DNA from: a bacterium
GTDB lineage: Bacteria; Myxococcota_A; UBA9160; UBA4427
Length of the DNA: 64,000 nt
NCBI GenBank assembly: GCA_024742285.1
Contig: JANSYR010000008.1
Span: forward strand, 1 to 64,000
Direction: 5' to 3'
The notes under the pieces are model-generated. The model did not search any database and was not told the DNA's origin. It saw only the letters and a program-made list of their open reading frames with translations. Below, piece after piece: positions 6,860 to 16,108 of this stretch. Within the stretch, counting starts at the first letter, position 1, and each line of letters begins with the position of its first letter. The position numbers were made by a program, and so were the translations under genes.

Positions 6860-8572
6860 ATGTCCACGGAGCAGGGAGATCGCATCGTCTGCCGCTTGCG
6901 CTTCCAGCACGAGGGACGCGACCGGGTCTTCACCGTGAGCGATCGACCGGTCGTGATCGGGCGCGCGCCCGAGTGCGATCTGCTGCTCGCCCACGACAGC
7001 ATCTCGCGCCAGCACGCGCGCCTCGCCTTCGAAGACGATGGCTGGCTCCTCACCGACCTCGAGAGCAAGAACGGCTCGCGGGTGAACACCTTCCACGTGA
7101 AGGAGCAGGTCCTCCGGAACGGGGACCGCCTCGACCTCGGATCGATCCGCATGTTCGTCGAGATCGGCCCCGAGTCCGCCGCCTCCCGCGCCCGCGTGAT
7201 CTTCGACGAAGACAAGGCACCGGCGATGCACACCGAGGTGCTCGATCTCCAGGGCCTCGATCACCTGCTCCAGGCCGCAGGCGAGCGAAAACTGGCCCCG
7301 CAGCCGTCGCCCTTCACCGACAAGGACGTGCTCGCCGGCGTCGACGACGATCTGCTCCGCACGCCGATTCCCGAAGGCGGCACGAGCCCGGAGCTGCTCC
7401 GCCTCGTTTCCGAGTCCGCCGAGAGCCTGCTCTCGTGTACGACGCTGCCCGAGACCCTGGACCGGATCCTCTCCCTCGTCTTCGCGAACATCCCCGTCGA
7501 GCGCGGCGTGATCTGTCTGTACGACGAGGCCTCCGGCGGGATCGAGCCGATGGCCATGCGCAACCGCGAGGGAGTCCCGGACGCGCCGATCGAGATCAGC
7601 ACGAACATCACCGGCGTCGCGATCGAGGAGAAGCAGGCGGTCCTGATCAAGGACACCGCCATGGACGAACGCTTCGGCGGCGCCGAGAGCGTGATCATGA
7701 TGGACATCCACTCGGCGATGTGCGCGCCGCTCCTCCGGGACGACAAGGTCAGCGGCTACATCTACGTCGACCGTCAGTCGAGCGCCCACCCCTTCGACAT
7801 GCCCCAGCTCCAGGCGCTCTCGATCCTCGCGCTCCTCGCCGCGATCGCGGTGGAGCAGGCGGGACTGCGGGACGACGTACGTCGGGAGCAGGAACGCCGC
7901 GTGCGCCTCGCCCGCTACAGCTCGCCGGCGGTCGTCGAACGGATCATCGCCGACCCCGAGGCCGGCATGGGCAGCATGGTCGCCGACGAAGGCGACGTCT
8001 CCATCCTCTTCGCCGATCTCACGGGCTTCACGACGATGGCGGAACGGCTCCCGCCCTCGGAGGTCGTGCTGATCCTCAACCAGGTCTTCGAGCGCCTCAC
8101 GAGCGCCGTCTTCGCCCTCGACGGCACCCTCGACAAGTTCCGCGGCGACGGCATGATGGCCTTCTTCGGCGCACCGCTCCCGATGGCGGACCACGCGGAG
8201 CGCGCCGTCGAAGCGGCGCTGCAGATGCAGGAGGCCCTCGCGCGCTTGAACGACGCGCGCGAAGGCGTCCGTCCGATCCAGATGCGCATCGGCGTGAACT
8301 CGGGCTCGGTCGTCGTCGGCGACATCGGCTCCCCCGCCCGCAAGGACTACACGGTCATCGGCGACGTGGTGAACATCGCCAGCCGCCTCGAGTCCTCCGT
8401 CGCCCGGCCCGGCCAGGTGGTGATCGGCGAGTCGACCTGGGAAGCCGTGCGCCACGCATACACGGCGGAAGCCCTCGACGAGGTCCTGCTCAAGGGCAAG
8501 CGCAAGAGCGTGCGGCCCTATCTCGTGACGGGAAGGGTCGGCGCCGACACCGGCCCGACGCGGGCGCTCTGA
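6860..8572 (+). CDS. FHA-GAF-class III adenylate cyclase fusion
   Basis: A 570-residue cytoplasmic signalling protein. Domain order: FHA (about 20-100, with GRAPECDLLL and SRQHARL, binding phosphothreonine), GAF (about 180-330, small-ligand sensor) and a class III cyclase domain (about 375-555). The metal Asp lies in LFADLTGFT; DKFRGDGMMAFFG supplies the second Asp and the adenine-specifying Lys, and GDVVNIASRLES supplies the transition-state Asn and Arg. All catalytic residues look intact, so cyclic AMP production is likely. The ATG at 6860 has a GGAG site; the longer frame upstream does not. The cyclase probably couples phospho-signalling and ligand binding to cAMP. Confidence 0.92.
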   Translation: MSTEQGDRIVCRLRFQHEGRDRVFTVSDRPVVIGRAPECDLLLAHDSISRQHARLAFEDDGWLLTDLESKNGSRVNTFHVKEQVLRNGDRLDLGSIRMFVEIGPESAASRARVIFDEDKAPAMHTEVLDLQGLDHLLQAAGERKLAPQPSPFTDKDVLAGVDDDLLRTPIPEGGTSPELLRLVSESAESLLSCTTLPETLDRILSLVFANIPVERGVICLYDEASGGIEPMAMRNREGVPDAPIEISTNITGVAIEEKQAVLIKDTAMDERFGGAESVIMMDIHSAMCAPLLRDDKVSGYIYVDRQSSAHPFDMPQLQALSILALLAAIAVEQAGLRDDVRREQERRVRLARYSSPAVVERIIADPEAGMGSMVADEGDVSILFADLTGFTTMAERLPPSEVVLILNQVFERLTSAVFALDGTLDKFRGDGMMAFFGAPLPMADHAERAVEAALQMQEALARLNDAREGVRPIQMRIGVNSGSVVVGDIGSPARKDYTVIGDVVNIASRLESSVARPGQVVIGESTWEAVRHAYTAEALDEVLLKGKRKSVRPYLVTGRVGADTGPTRAL

Positions 8573-8588
8573 GCGCGACCGGAACCGC

Positions 8589-9077
8589 CTAGGACTCGTC
8601 GTCCGCGAGCGCCCAGTATCCCGCCATCAGCTCGGAGCTCCAGTCCGGCTGCCGCGTCGCGCTGCGTGGCGCGAACTCCGTCATGAAGGGCTTGAGGTCG
8701 AGGACCGGCGTCCCGTCGATCGCGTCGAGACCTCGCACGCGGAGGGTGAGACCGTCGACGCCGAGCAGCTCGCACGTCGTGATGCCGAGCCGATTCGGTC
8801 GCCCCTTCGCGCGCTGGGCGAAGATCCCGACCTTCGGCCATGCCTCGTTGCCGCGTGGATGACGGCTCCCGAGGTTCACCTTCGACTCGTCGACCCGATC
8901 GAAGTGGAACACGACTTCGACGTGCGAGAAGGCATCGAGGCCGGCGAGCACCTCGGGCCCGAAGCGCTCGGCATCGAGGGTGATCGTCGATTCGATCGCT
9001 CCCCAACCGTCGTCGATCGCCTCGCTCCGCGGACAGGCGACGATCCCGATCGGGCGCAGCGTGATCTCCGCGGCCAC
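8589..9077 (-). CDS. TrmO/TsaA family tRNA methyltransferase domain protein
   Basis: A 162-residue protein with the TrmO (UPF0066/YaeB) beta-barrel fold signatures: DDGWGAIES, LDAFSHVEVVFHF, and HPRGNEAWPKVGIFAQRAKGRPNRLG (landmarks HPRGNEAWPKVG and GRPNRLG). Family members methylate t6A37 of certain tRNAs using SAM; this short form lacks the C-terminal domain of E. coli TrmO, so the substrate is uncertain. The start is the GTG at 9077, one base after the TAG stop of the DUF4336 gene, suggesting coupled translation. It converges with the cyclase gene at a 16-bp gap. Confidence 0.85.
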   Translation of the reverse strand: MAAEITLRPIGIVACPRSEAIDDGWGAIESTITLDAERFGPEVLAGLDAFSHVEVVFHFDRVDESKVNLGSRHPRGNEAWPKVGIFAQRAKGRPNRLGITTCELLGVDGLTLRVRGLDAIDGTPVLDLKPFMTEFAPRSATRQPDWSSELMAGYWALADDES

Positions 9078-9078
9078 C

Positions 9079-9756
9079 CTAGAGGTCCCCCGTCGCGACG
9101 CGGAATTTCTCTTTCGCGGCGCCCCGAACGACCGAGCCGTGCGCGACGACCAGGTCGTCGAAGTCGTACTCGAGCATCTTCCCGATCGACGCACGCACGG
9201 CGACGCGGTCCTTCATCATCGAACGCATCAGTCGGGAGACCTTGAGGCCCCCGCGAGCCCCCGCCAGCCAGAGGAAGATCCCCGTCCAGCCGCCGGGCGC
9301 CGGCTCGAAGTGGAAGCAGAGGTCGGTCACGATCAGCGTGCGGGAAGCGGCGTGGAAGAAGACGATCTCGTTCGTCGCCGGCGTTCCCTCGAGCGCGACC
9401 TGTCGGAGCGCATCCGTCCAGAGCGACTCGGTCTCTCCTCCGAGGACCGTGAGCGGCGGAACGTCGCCCTTCAGCTTGGGCTCCGTCCCCGGAGCGACGA
9501 AGCAAGCCGCCTCCGGAAAGCGCTTCGCCGCCGCGACGAAGTAGAAGTGGTGGAAGGCGTTCGGGGCCACGATCGCGCGGACCGGGCCGATCGCTTCGAT
9601 CTCGGCCGCCGCGGCGTCGTCGATCGGGATGGGCGAGATCAACACCACGCCCCCGTCACCGAGCTGCACGACGGTCATGCGCGTACCGAATCGCGCCCCT
9701 GCGAGCGAGAGAGGGGCGTCTGCAGTCCAGATTCCTTCGCCGAGCGCTTCGAGCAT
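9079..9756 (-). CDS. DUF4336 domain protein (metallo-beta-lactamase-like fold)
   Basis: A 225-residue protein matching DUF4336: an early ISPIPID segment, APNAFHHFYF where the HH pair sits in a position like a metal-binding motif, and a TLIVTDLCFHF strand followed by a conserved C-terminal helical part. DUF4336 proteins resemble degenerate metallo-beta-lactamases and have no assigned activity. A TAGACT -10-like hexamer (9777-9782 on this strand) and a GAGGAGA ribosome site precede the ATG. Its stop is joined to the start of the TrmO-like gene, so the two are probably one operon. Function unknown. Confidence 0.8.
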   Translation of the reverse strand: MLEALGEGIWTADAPLSLAGARFGTRMTVVQLGDGGVVLISPIPIDDAAAAEIEAIGPVRAIVAPNAFHHFYFVAAAKRFPEAACFVAPGTEPKLKGDVPPLTVLGGETESLWTDALRQVALEGTPATNEIVFFHAASRTLIVTDLCFHFEPAPGGWTGIFLWLAGARGGLKVSRLMRSMMKDRVAVRASIGKMLEYDFDDLVVAHGSVVRGAAKEKFRVATGDL

Positions 9757-9776
9757 GCCGTCTCCTCGTCTCGGAG

Positions 9777-9782
9777 AGTCTA
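9777..9782 (-). promoter_or_regulatory. -10-like hexamer TAGACT before the DUF4336 gene
   Basis: On the minus strand TAGACT is followed 20 nt later by the ATG at 9756, with GAGGAGA between. It belongs to the recurrent TANNCT pattern. The divergent argD promoter candidate TATAGT lies about 55 bp away. Confidence 0.42.
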
Positions 9783-9836
9783 CGCGACGCGACCCGGGGG
9801 CCGATGCCGCGAATCGCGGCGCTCCGATGCGCGCCG

Positions 9837-9842
9837 TATAGT
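9837..9842 (+). promoter_or_regulatory. -10-like hexamer TATAGT before argD
   Basis: TATAGT lies 48 nt before the ATG of argD and matches four of six consensus -10 bases. No clear -35 box is present. Confidence 0.4.
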
Positions 9843-9890
9843 AGGCCCGCCACCGGATCCCCGCGGATTCCCCCGAGAGCAGAACAGGCC

Positions 9891-11087
<1,197 letters not shown>

Positions 11088-11161
11088 CGTTCGCTCGCGG
11101 CCAATGTGACCGAGGGACGCGCACGATCGGCGCGGATCGCGGGGCTCTCCGCTTCGCGGTT

Positions 11162-12454
11162 TCAGTCCCACCTTTCACGACGCATGAGCGCGTAGACCGC
11201 GGCGCCGACGACGACCGTGCCGAGGCCGACCGCCGCCTCCCGTGGCTCGCGCATCACGAGGAAGGCGCTGCTGCCGAGGGTCGCGCCGATGAAGACGAGC
11301 GGAACCAGAGGCGCCCCCCAGACGGGCGGGCCCTCGAGCCGCCGGACCGCCGGAAGGAAGAGCGTCGCCACCGTCGCCGCGGCGGAGAGCCCCAGCATGA
11401 AGCCGGCATAGTCGAGGAGCGCACGCAGGTCGGCAACGAAGTAGGCCAACACCGACAGGGCGACCTGGAGCGCGATCGCCGCGCGCGGACTCTCGTCGCC
11501 TCCGGCGAGGGCCGATGGAAGCAGACCGTCGGACGCCATCTGCGCGTAGACGCGGGGGCCCACCATGACCATCGCCGAGATGGACGTGAAGAGACCGAGG
11601 GCGACGATCCCGGCCAGCGCGGTTCGCGCCCATGCGCCCCCGATCGCCTCCGCCGCGACGGCGCCCACGTCGGCGCGCCCGGCCAGAGCCTCGACCGGCG
11701 CCGCCAGCACGAAGACGGCGTTGAGCGCCACGTAGAAGAGCGAGACGGCGACCGTCCCGAGGACGAGCGCGCGCGGAAGGGTCCAGGTCGGTCGGTCGAG
11801 CTCGCCGGCCACGTAGACGGCGGCGTTCCAGCCGGAGTAGGCGAAGGAGATCCACACGAGGGTCACGGCGAAGGCCGGGAGCTGGAACGGCGGCGGCGAC
11901 GCAGTCGAGGCGACGGTGCCCGACTCCGGACGCGCGACGGCGAGAGCGCCCAGGACGAGAAAGAGCACGATCGCGACGAGCTTCGCCGCGACCGCGCCAC
12001 TCTGGAGCCGAAGGCCGCCGGCGCGACTCGCCGCATGGAGGAGCCCGCAGGCGAGGATCGCCAGGGCGCCGAGCCCGGCGGGCAGTCCCTCGAGCCCCAG
12101 CGCCGCCGCCAGATAGGCTTCGAGGCCGTGGGCGGCGACGGCGATCGGCGCCGTGAACCCCGCGAAGAGCGAGACCCAACCGGCCAGGAAGCCGAGCAGG
12201 GGATGAACCGCGCGAGAGAGGAAGAGATACTCGCCGCCGTTCCCCGGTAGGCGCGCCGCGATCCCCGCATACGAGAGCGCGCCGCAGAGCGCGATCGCGC
12301 CCCCGACCACCCAGGCGACGATCACCTGCGTCGGCGACCCGAGGTCCGCGAGCGCGAAGCCCGAAGTCGTGAAGGCGCCGACACCGATCATGTTGCCCGC
12401 GACGAGGAGCGCCGCGGCGCGGAGGCCGATGCCGCCGGATCGTTCTCGGCTCAT
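11162..12454 (-). CDS. APC-superfamily amino acid permease
   Basis: A 430-residue inner-membrane transporter with about 12 hydrophobic segments. The N-terminal GNMIGVGAFTTSG motif is the characteristic APC substrate-binding loop of TM1, and the FAYSGWNAAVYVAGE segment corresponds to TM6. Such proteins exchange or import amino acids or polyamines. Its ATG overlaps the TGA stop of the TetR gene (ATGA, 12451-12454), so the two are translationally coupled and the permease is likely controlled by that regulator. The substrate cannot be read from sequence. Confidence 0.88.
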   Translation of the reverse strand: MSRERSGGIGLRAAALLVAGNMIGVGAFTTSGFALADLGSPTQVIVAWVVGGAIALCGALSYAGIAARLPGNGGEYLFLSRAVHPLLGFLAGWVSLFAGFTAPIAVAAHGLEAYLAAALGLEGLPAGLGALAILACGLLHAASRAGGLRLQSGAVAAKLVAIVLFLVLGALAVARPESGTVASTASPPPFQLPAFAVTLVWISFAYSGWNAAVYVAGELDRPTWTLPRALVLGTVAVSLFYVALNAVFVLAAPVEALAGRADVGAVAAEAIGGAWARTALAGIVALGLFTSISAMVMVGPRVYAQMASDGLLPSALAGGDESPRAAIALQVALSVLAYFVADLRALLDYAGFMLGLSAAATVATLFLPAVRRLEGPPVWGAPLVPLVFIGATLGSSAFLVMREPREAAVGLGTVVVGAAVYALMRRERWD

Positions 12455-13140
12455 GCCAGGAGTCCGCGCACGGCGAAGTCGATCGCGTTGGCGCGAGCGA
12501 GCCCTTCGTCGTAGGTCTCCGGCGCGCGATCCCAGTGGATGTGAACCGCCCAGGTCGTACAGATCTCGATCACCATCCGCGCGGCCAGACGCACGTCCTC
12601 GAAGGTCCGGAAATCGCCGGACCGGGCGCGGGCCTCGAGGTAGGCGAGGATCCGGGTCCGCACGTCCTCGCGGCCGTGGGTCTGCCAGAGCCCCTGGATT
12701 TCGGGGTGGTCCATGCAGCGGTCGAGAAGCTTGATCCCGAAGCGCTTCGCGTACATCAGGTCGAAGAGCTCGCCGACGATCGCGCGCGCTTCCGCCGCGG
12801 CGTCGTCGACGCCGCGCATCGCCATGGCCGCTTCGAGCCGCGGCAGCCGCACCTCCTGCCCGATCGCCTCGGTGACGCGTCGGGCGATCTCTCCCGGCGC
12901 CGGCGCCGGAAGCGGGAGCGGCTCCGGAAGCGCGATCGGCTTCGTCGCATCGGCGGAGGCCAGACACAGCAGGAAGAGCGCATCCTTGCTCTCCACGTAT
13001 CCGTAGAGCGTTCCCTTGGCGACACCCACGGCGTTCGCCACGTCCGCCATCTGGGTCCGGCGATAGCCAGCCTCGATGAAGACCTGCGTCGCGCCGCGCA
13101 CGAGGTCGTCGAAGCGATCTTCGGGGATCCGCCGCGCCAC
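12451..13140 (-). CDS. TetR/AcrR family transcriptional regulator (middle gene of operon)
   Basis: A 229-residue repressor-type protein. The helix-turn-helix lies at about residues 10-57 (FIEAGYRRTQMADVANAVGV and KGTLYGYVESK as landmarks, the latter typical of the recognition helix end). The start is a GTG immediately after the TAG stop of the upstream methyltransferase gene, and its stop overlaps the permease start. It is therefore cotranscribed with both neighbours, and the ACCGA-N5-TCGGT element upstream of the operon is a good candidate for its own operator. Confidence 0.88.
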   Translation of the reverse strand: MARRIPEDRFDDLVRGATQVFIEAGYRRTQMADVANAVGVAKGTLYGYVESKDALFLLCLASADATKPIALPEPLPLPAPAPGEIARRVTEAIGQEVRLPRLEAAMAMRGVDDAAAEARAIVGELFDLMYAKRFGIKLLDRCMDHPEIQGLWQTHGREDVRTRILAYLEARARSGDFRTFEDVRLAARMVIEICTTWAVHIHWDRAPETYDEGLARANAIDFAVRGLLA

Positions 13141-13815
13141 CTAACGCCCCGACGCGACGCCGGCAACCGACGACTCGTGCGGGACGAAGACCTGGAAGCT
13201 CTGGGAGGGCAGGAAGTCGAAGCTCCCGGTGCGCGTGTAGCCGGCCTCGTCCATCTCGGAGGCGATCCGCGCCGGCGCCGTCCAATGGCCGCGCGTCTGG
13301 AACCAGGAGATCGGGGCCGGCGCGTCCGGCCGGTCGTCGAGGTGCACGACACGGGCGTCGGGCGCGAGGTCGGTCCGGAGGGCGCGGAAATAGGCGACGT
13401 GGTCCTCGATGTGGTGATAGGTCAAGCAGGTGAGCGCCACGTCGATCCCTCCGTCCGGCAGCCGTGGATCCGTGTAGGCACCGTACACGACCTCGACGTT
13501 GTCGAACCCGTCGCGCGCGACCCGGGCCTCGAGCGCCTCGACGAGCTCGGCTTCGACCTCGACGGCGTAGACGCGCCCCTCCGGCCCGACGGCCTCCGAG
13601 AGCCGGGCGAGCCAGTAGCCGTCCCCCGCGCCGATCTCCGCGACCCGATCGCCGGGTCGGAGGTCGAGCGTTTCGATCACGCGATCGGGGTGTTGCCAGC
13701 CGTCGCGGCCGGACGTGAGGACCTTCCCGACGTCGACCTTCGCGAGGCCGCCGCTACAGCCGACCGAGGACAGGGCGATCGTGAGCCAGAGGATGAGGGG
13801 GATGAGCTTGAGCAT
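13141..13815 (-). CDS. Exported class I SAM-dependent methyltransferase, probable lipoprotein
   Basis: A 224-residue protein. A short signal sequence (LILWLTIALSSVGC) ends at Cys20, a plausible lipoprotein anchor although the -3 residue is Ser. The rest is a class I methyltransferase with motif I AEIGAGDGYWLARL near residue 60 and the acidic strand VYAVEVEAE. Secreted SAM-dependent enzymes are odd because SAM is cytoplasmic, but this UbiE-like, signal-bearing group recurs in Gram-negative genomes. It is the first gene of an operon with a TetR regulator and a permease, has an AAGGAGA ribosome site and a promoter at 13846-13875. Confidence 0.82.
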   Translation of the reverse strand: MLKLIPLILWLTIALSSVGCSGGLAKVDVGKVLTSGRDGWQHPDRVIETLDLRPGDRVAEIGAGDGYWLARLSEAVGPEGRVYAVEVEAELVEALEARVARDGFDNVEVVYGAYTDPRLPDGGIDVALTCLTYHHIEDHVAYFRALRTDLAPDARVVHLDDRPDAPAPISWFQTRGHWTAPARIASEMDEAGYTRTGSFDFLPSQSFQVFVPHESSVAGVASGR

Positions 13816-13845
13816 GATGGGTCTCCTTCCCGAACGGGCGGGTCA

Positions 13846-13875
13846 TATATAACCGACTCATTCGGTCATTTACAA
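13846..13875 (-). promoter_or_regulatory. Promoter with a TetR-type operator in its spacer
   Basis: On the minus strand: -35 TTGTAA (13870-13875), an 18-nt spacer, and -10 TATATA (13846-13851). Inside the spacer lies the inverted repeat ACCGA-CTCAT-TCGGT (13852-13866), a form common in TetR operators. The region is unusually AT-rich for this genome. It drives the methyltransferase-TetR-permease operon, so autorepression by the TetR protein is likely. Confidence 0.62.
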
Positions 13876-14108
13876 CGGCAGGGCCGCCGATCGGGGAAAG
13901 GTTTCGATGAAAGCGATGGCAAGGGACGCCACTGAATGTCGAGAGACGGACATCCAGTGTCCGGTCATGCCCGCGTCCGACCGGCAGATTCGCGCGTAAG
14001 TCCCTGGAATCATTCGAATCCGTGAACTGGCACGATCGCTGCTGTCGAGGAGGTCGGCCGCCAGAGAATCCCGACAAGCCACGCGGCCGATCCTCCGAGG
14101 AGACCCCG

Positions 14109-15290
14109 ATGAGCCCGAACACCCGACCGTCCCGAACCGAAGACGTCCCGCTCCGTTTCGGCGAAGGCCGCATCAGCGGCCTCGCGTCGATCTTCCTGGG
14201 CGCCTGCGCCCTCGTCGCAGCGCTCTGCTTCCACTTCCCCGAGTACCTGACGACCCCGGAGCTCCGCGCCGGCTACCCCCTCGAACTCCTCCGCGACCTG
14301 CTGATGGGCGGCATGCTCCTCTCGGTCGCCTGCGGTGCGCTCTCGGTCTTCCTCTCGCGCTCGAAGCGCCTCGGGCTGACCGGGATCGGCCTCACGCTGG
14401 CCGCCCAGTGGCTCGGCGGCGCGAACATCGAGATCGAGCACACGACGGCGCCGGTCGTCAGCTTCGGCTTCGATTGGCTCGTCCTGGCGCTCCTCGCGAA
14501 CACGATCGTCTTCGTGTTCATCGAGCGCGTCTGGCCCCACGATCCCGACCAGCTGACGCTGCGCAAGGAGTGGAAGCTGGACCTGCTCTACTACGCGTTC
14601 AACCACGTGATGATCAGCGTGATCCTGATCTGCACCACGTTCTTCTCCGAGGGACTCTTCGGATGGGCCGTCCACGACGGCGTCCAGGGCGCAGTGCGGA
14701 GCCTTCCCGTCCTGCTCCAGTTCGGCCTCGTGCTCTTCGTCGCGGACTTCGCGCAGTACTGGGGCCACCGCCTCATGCACGAGAACAAGTGGCTGTGGAA
14801 CTTCCACGCCGTGCACCACTGCCCCGCGCGCATGGACTGGCTGTCGGGCTCGCGGATCCATTTCGCGGAGGTGCTCTTCACCCGGTCGACGGTCCTCCTC
14901 CCGATCTACCTGCTGGGCTTCTCGGAGGCGGCGATCAACGCCTACGTCGTCTGGGTCGGGATCCAGGGCGTGCTGATCCACTCGAATACGGGCCTTCGCT
15001 TCGGCTTCCTCGAGTACGTCTTCACGACGCCCCACTTCCACCACTGGCATCACGCCGCCGACTCGGAGGCGATCGACAAGAACTACGCCGCGAACCTGCC
15101 GCTCCTCGACATGCTCTTCGGCACGTACCACGCGGGCGCACAGGATCGCTGGCCCGAGACCTATGGCGTCGTCGGCAAGCCCCTGCCCCACGGCTTCGTC
15201 AGCCAGCACCTCTACCCGTTCATCGCGAAGCCGAAGCGGCAGGCGGAGGCGGTCGAAGGCGAAGGCCAGGCTGGCGCGGAAGCGGCCTAA
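14109..15290 (+). CDS. Sterol desaturase/fatty acid hydroxylase family membrane protein
   Basis: A 393-residue integral membrane di-iron enzyme. Several hydrophobic segments surround the three histidine clusters HRLMH (near 245), HAVHH (near 259) and HFHHWHH (near 340), which bind two irons and are diagnostic of the superfamily. Members hydroxylate or desaturate lipids, sterols or hydrocarbons. The ATG at 14109 follows a GAGGAGA site; the extra N-terminal residues in the longer frame are not membrane-like. It converges with the crotonase gene, overlapping it by 4 bp. The lipid substrate is unknown. Confidence 0.9.
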   Translation: MSPNTRPSRTEDVPLRFGEGRISGLASIFLGACALVAALCFHFPEYLTTPELRAGYPLELLRDLLMGGMLLSVACGALSVFLSRSKRLGLTGIGLTLAAQWLGGANIEIEHTTAPVVSFGFDWLVLALLANTIVFVFIERVWPHDPDQLTLRKEWKLDLLYYAFNHVMISVILICTTFFSEGLFGWAVHDGVQGAVRSLPVLLQFGLVLFVADFAQYWGHRLMHENKWLWNFHAVHHCPARMDWLSGSRIHFAEVLFTRSTVLLPIYLLGFSEAAINAYVVWVGIQGVLIHSNTGLRFGFLEYVFTTPHFHHWHHAADSEAIDKNYAANLPLLDMLFGTYHAGAQDRWPETYGVVGKPLPHGFVSQHLYPFIAKPKRQAEAVEGEGQAGAEAA

Positions 15291-16084
15291 CGCCCCTTCC
15301 AGTTCGGCGCCCGCTTCTCGGCGAAGGCGAGCGGGCCTTCCACGAAGTCCTCGCTCTTCACCATGTCGCGGATCGCGGGGTACTTGTCGGCCATCGCGTC
15401 CTCGACCGAGCCGTGGCGCATCCCGTCCATCGCTGCCTGCTTGGTCGCGCGAACCGAGAGCGGCGCGCACTCGGCGATCTGATCGGCCCAGCGTCGCGCC
15501 GCCGCCATCAACTCGCCGGGCTCGACCACCTCGTTCACGAAGCCCAGGCGCTCGCCCTCCTCCGCGGAGACGCGGCGGCCGGTCAACATCATGCCCATCG
15601 CGCGCTTGAGGCCGATCTGGCGCGGGAGCCGATGGACGCCGCCGGCAAGGGCCGCGAGTCCGACCTTCGGCTCGGGAAGCGCGAAGACGGCGTTGCTCGA
15701 AGCGATGATCAGGTCGCAGGCGAGCGCGATCTCGAAGCCCCCGCCCATCGCGACGCCGTTCACCGCCGCGATCACCGGCTTCGTGTTGTCGTAGCGCCCG
15801 GTCAATCCACCGAATCCACTCGCGGGACCGGACTTCATCTCGCCGCCGGCTTCCTGGGCCTGGTACTTGAGATCGTTGCCGGCGGAGAAGGCACGATCGC
15901 CGGCGCCCGTGATGATCGCGACCCAGAGCTCCGGGTCCGCGACGAACTCGTCGAAGACCGCCCCGAGCTCCTCGTTCGCCATCCAATGGAGGGAGTTCAT
16001 CCGCTCGGGCCGATTGATCGTCACCGTGAGGACGTGGCCGTCCACCTCGGTCGTGCAGAACTCGCGCGTCGTCGTCTCGGCCAT
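15287..16084 (-). CDS. Enoyl-CoA hydratase/isomerase (crotonase) family
   Basis: A 265-residue crotonase. The oxyanion-hole segment AFSAGNDLK is near residue 70, and the two acid/base positions of rat enoyl-CoA hydratase are kept as Glu in GGGFEIALACD and Glu in ALPEPKVG, so hydratase activity is likely, although the superfamily has many reactions. Start is the ATG at 16084, 24 bp downstream of the DAHP synthase gene on the same strand, so the two may share a transcript. Its stop overlaps the stop of the convergent hydroxylase gene. Confidence 0.87.
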   Translation of the reverse strand: MAETTTREFCTTEVDGHVLTVTINRPERMNSLHWMANEELGAVFDEFVADPELWVAIITGAGDRAFSAGNDLKYQAQEAGGEMKSGPASGFGGLTGRYDNTKPVIAAVNGVAMGGGFEIALACDLIIASSNAVFALPEPKVGLAALAGGVHRLPRQIGLKRAMGMMLTGRRVSAEEGERLGFVNEVVEPGELMAAARRWADQIAECAPLSVRATKQAAMDGMRHGSVEDAMADKYPAIRDMVKSEDFVEGPLAFAEKRAPNWKGR

Positions 16085-16108
16085 CGTGCCCCTCCTCCCG
16101 GCGCGCGC

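Noticed and set aside
5003-8455. A minus-strand open frame of over 1100 codons antisense to the amidohydrolase and cyclase genes
   Set aside because: It is low-complexity, Asp/Glu/Arg/Val-rich shadow of GC-rich coding DNA; both genes on the plus strand have clear family motifs.
13816-14108. A short open frame upstream of the hydroxylase gene
   Set aside because: No motif, no ribosome site; the region holds the operon promoter and the hydroxylase leader instead.
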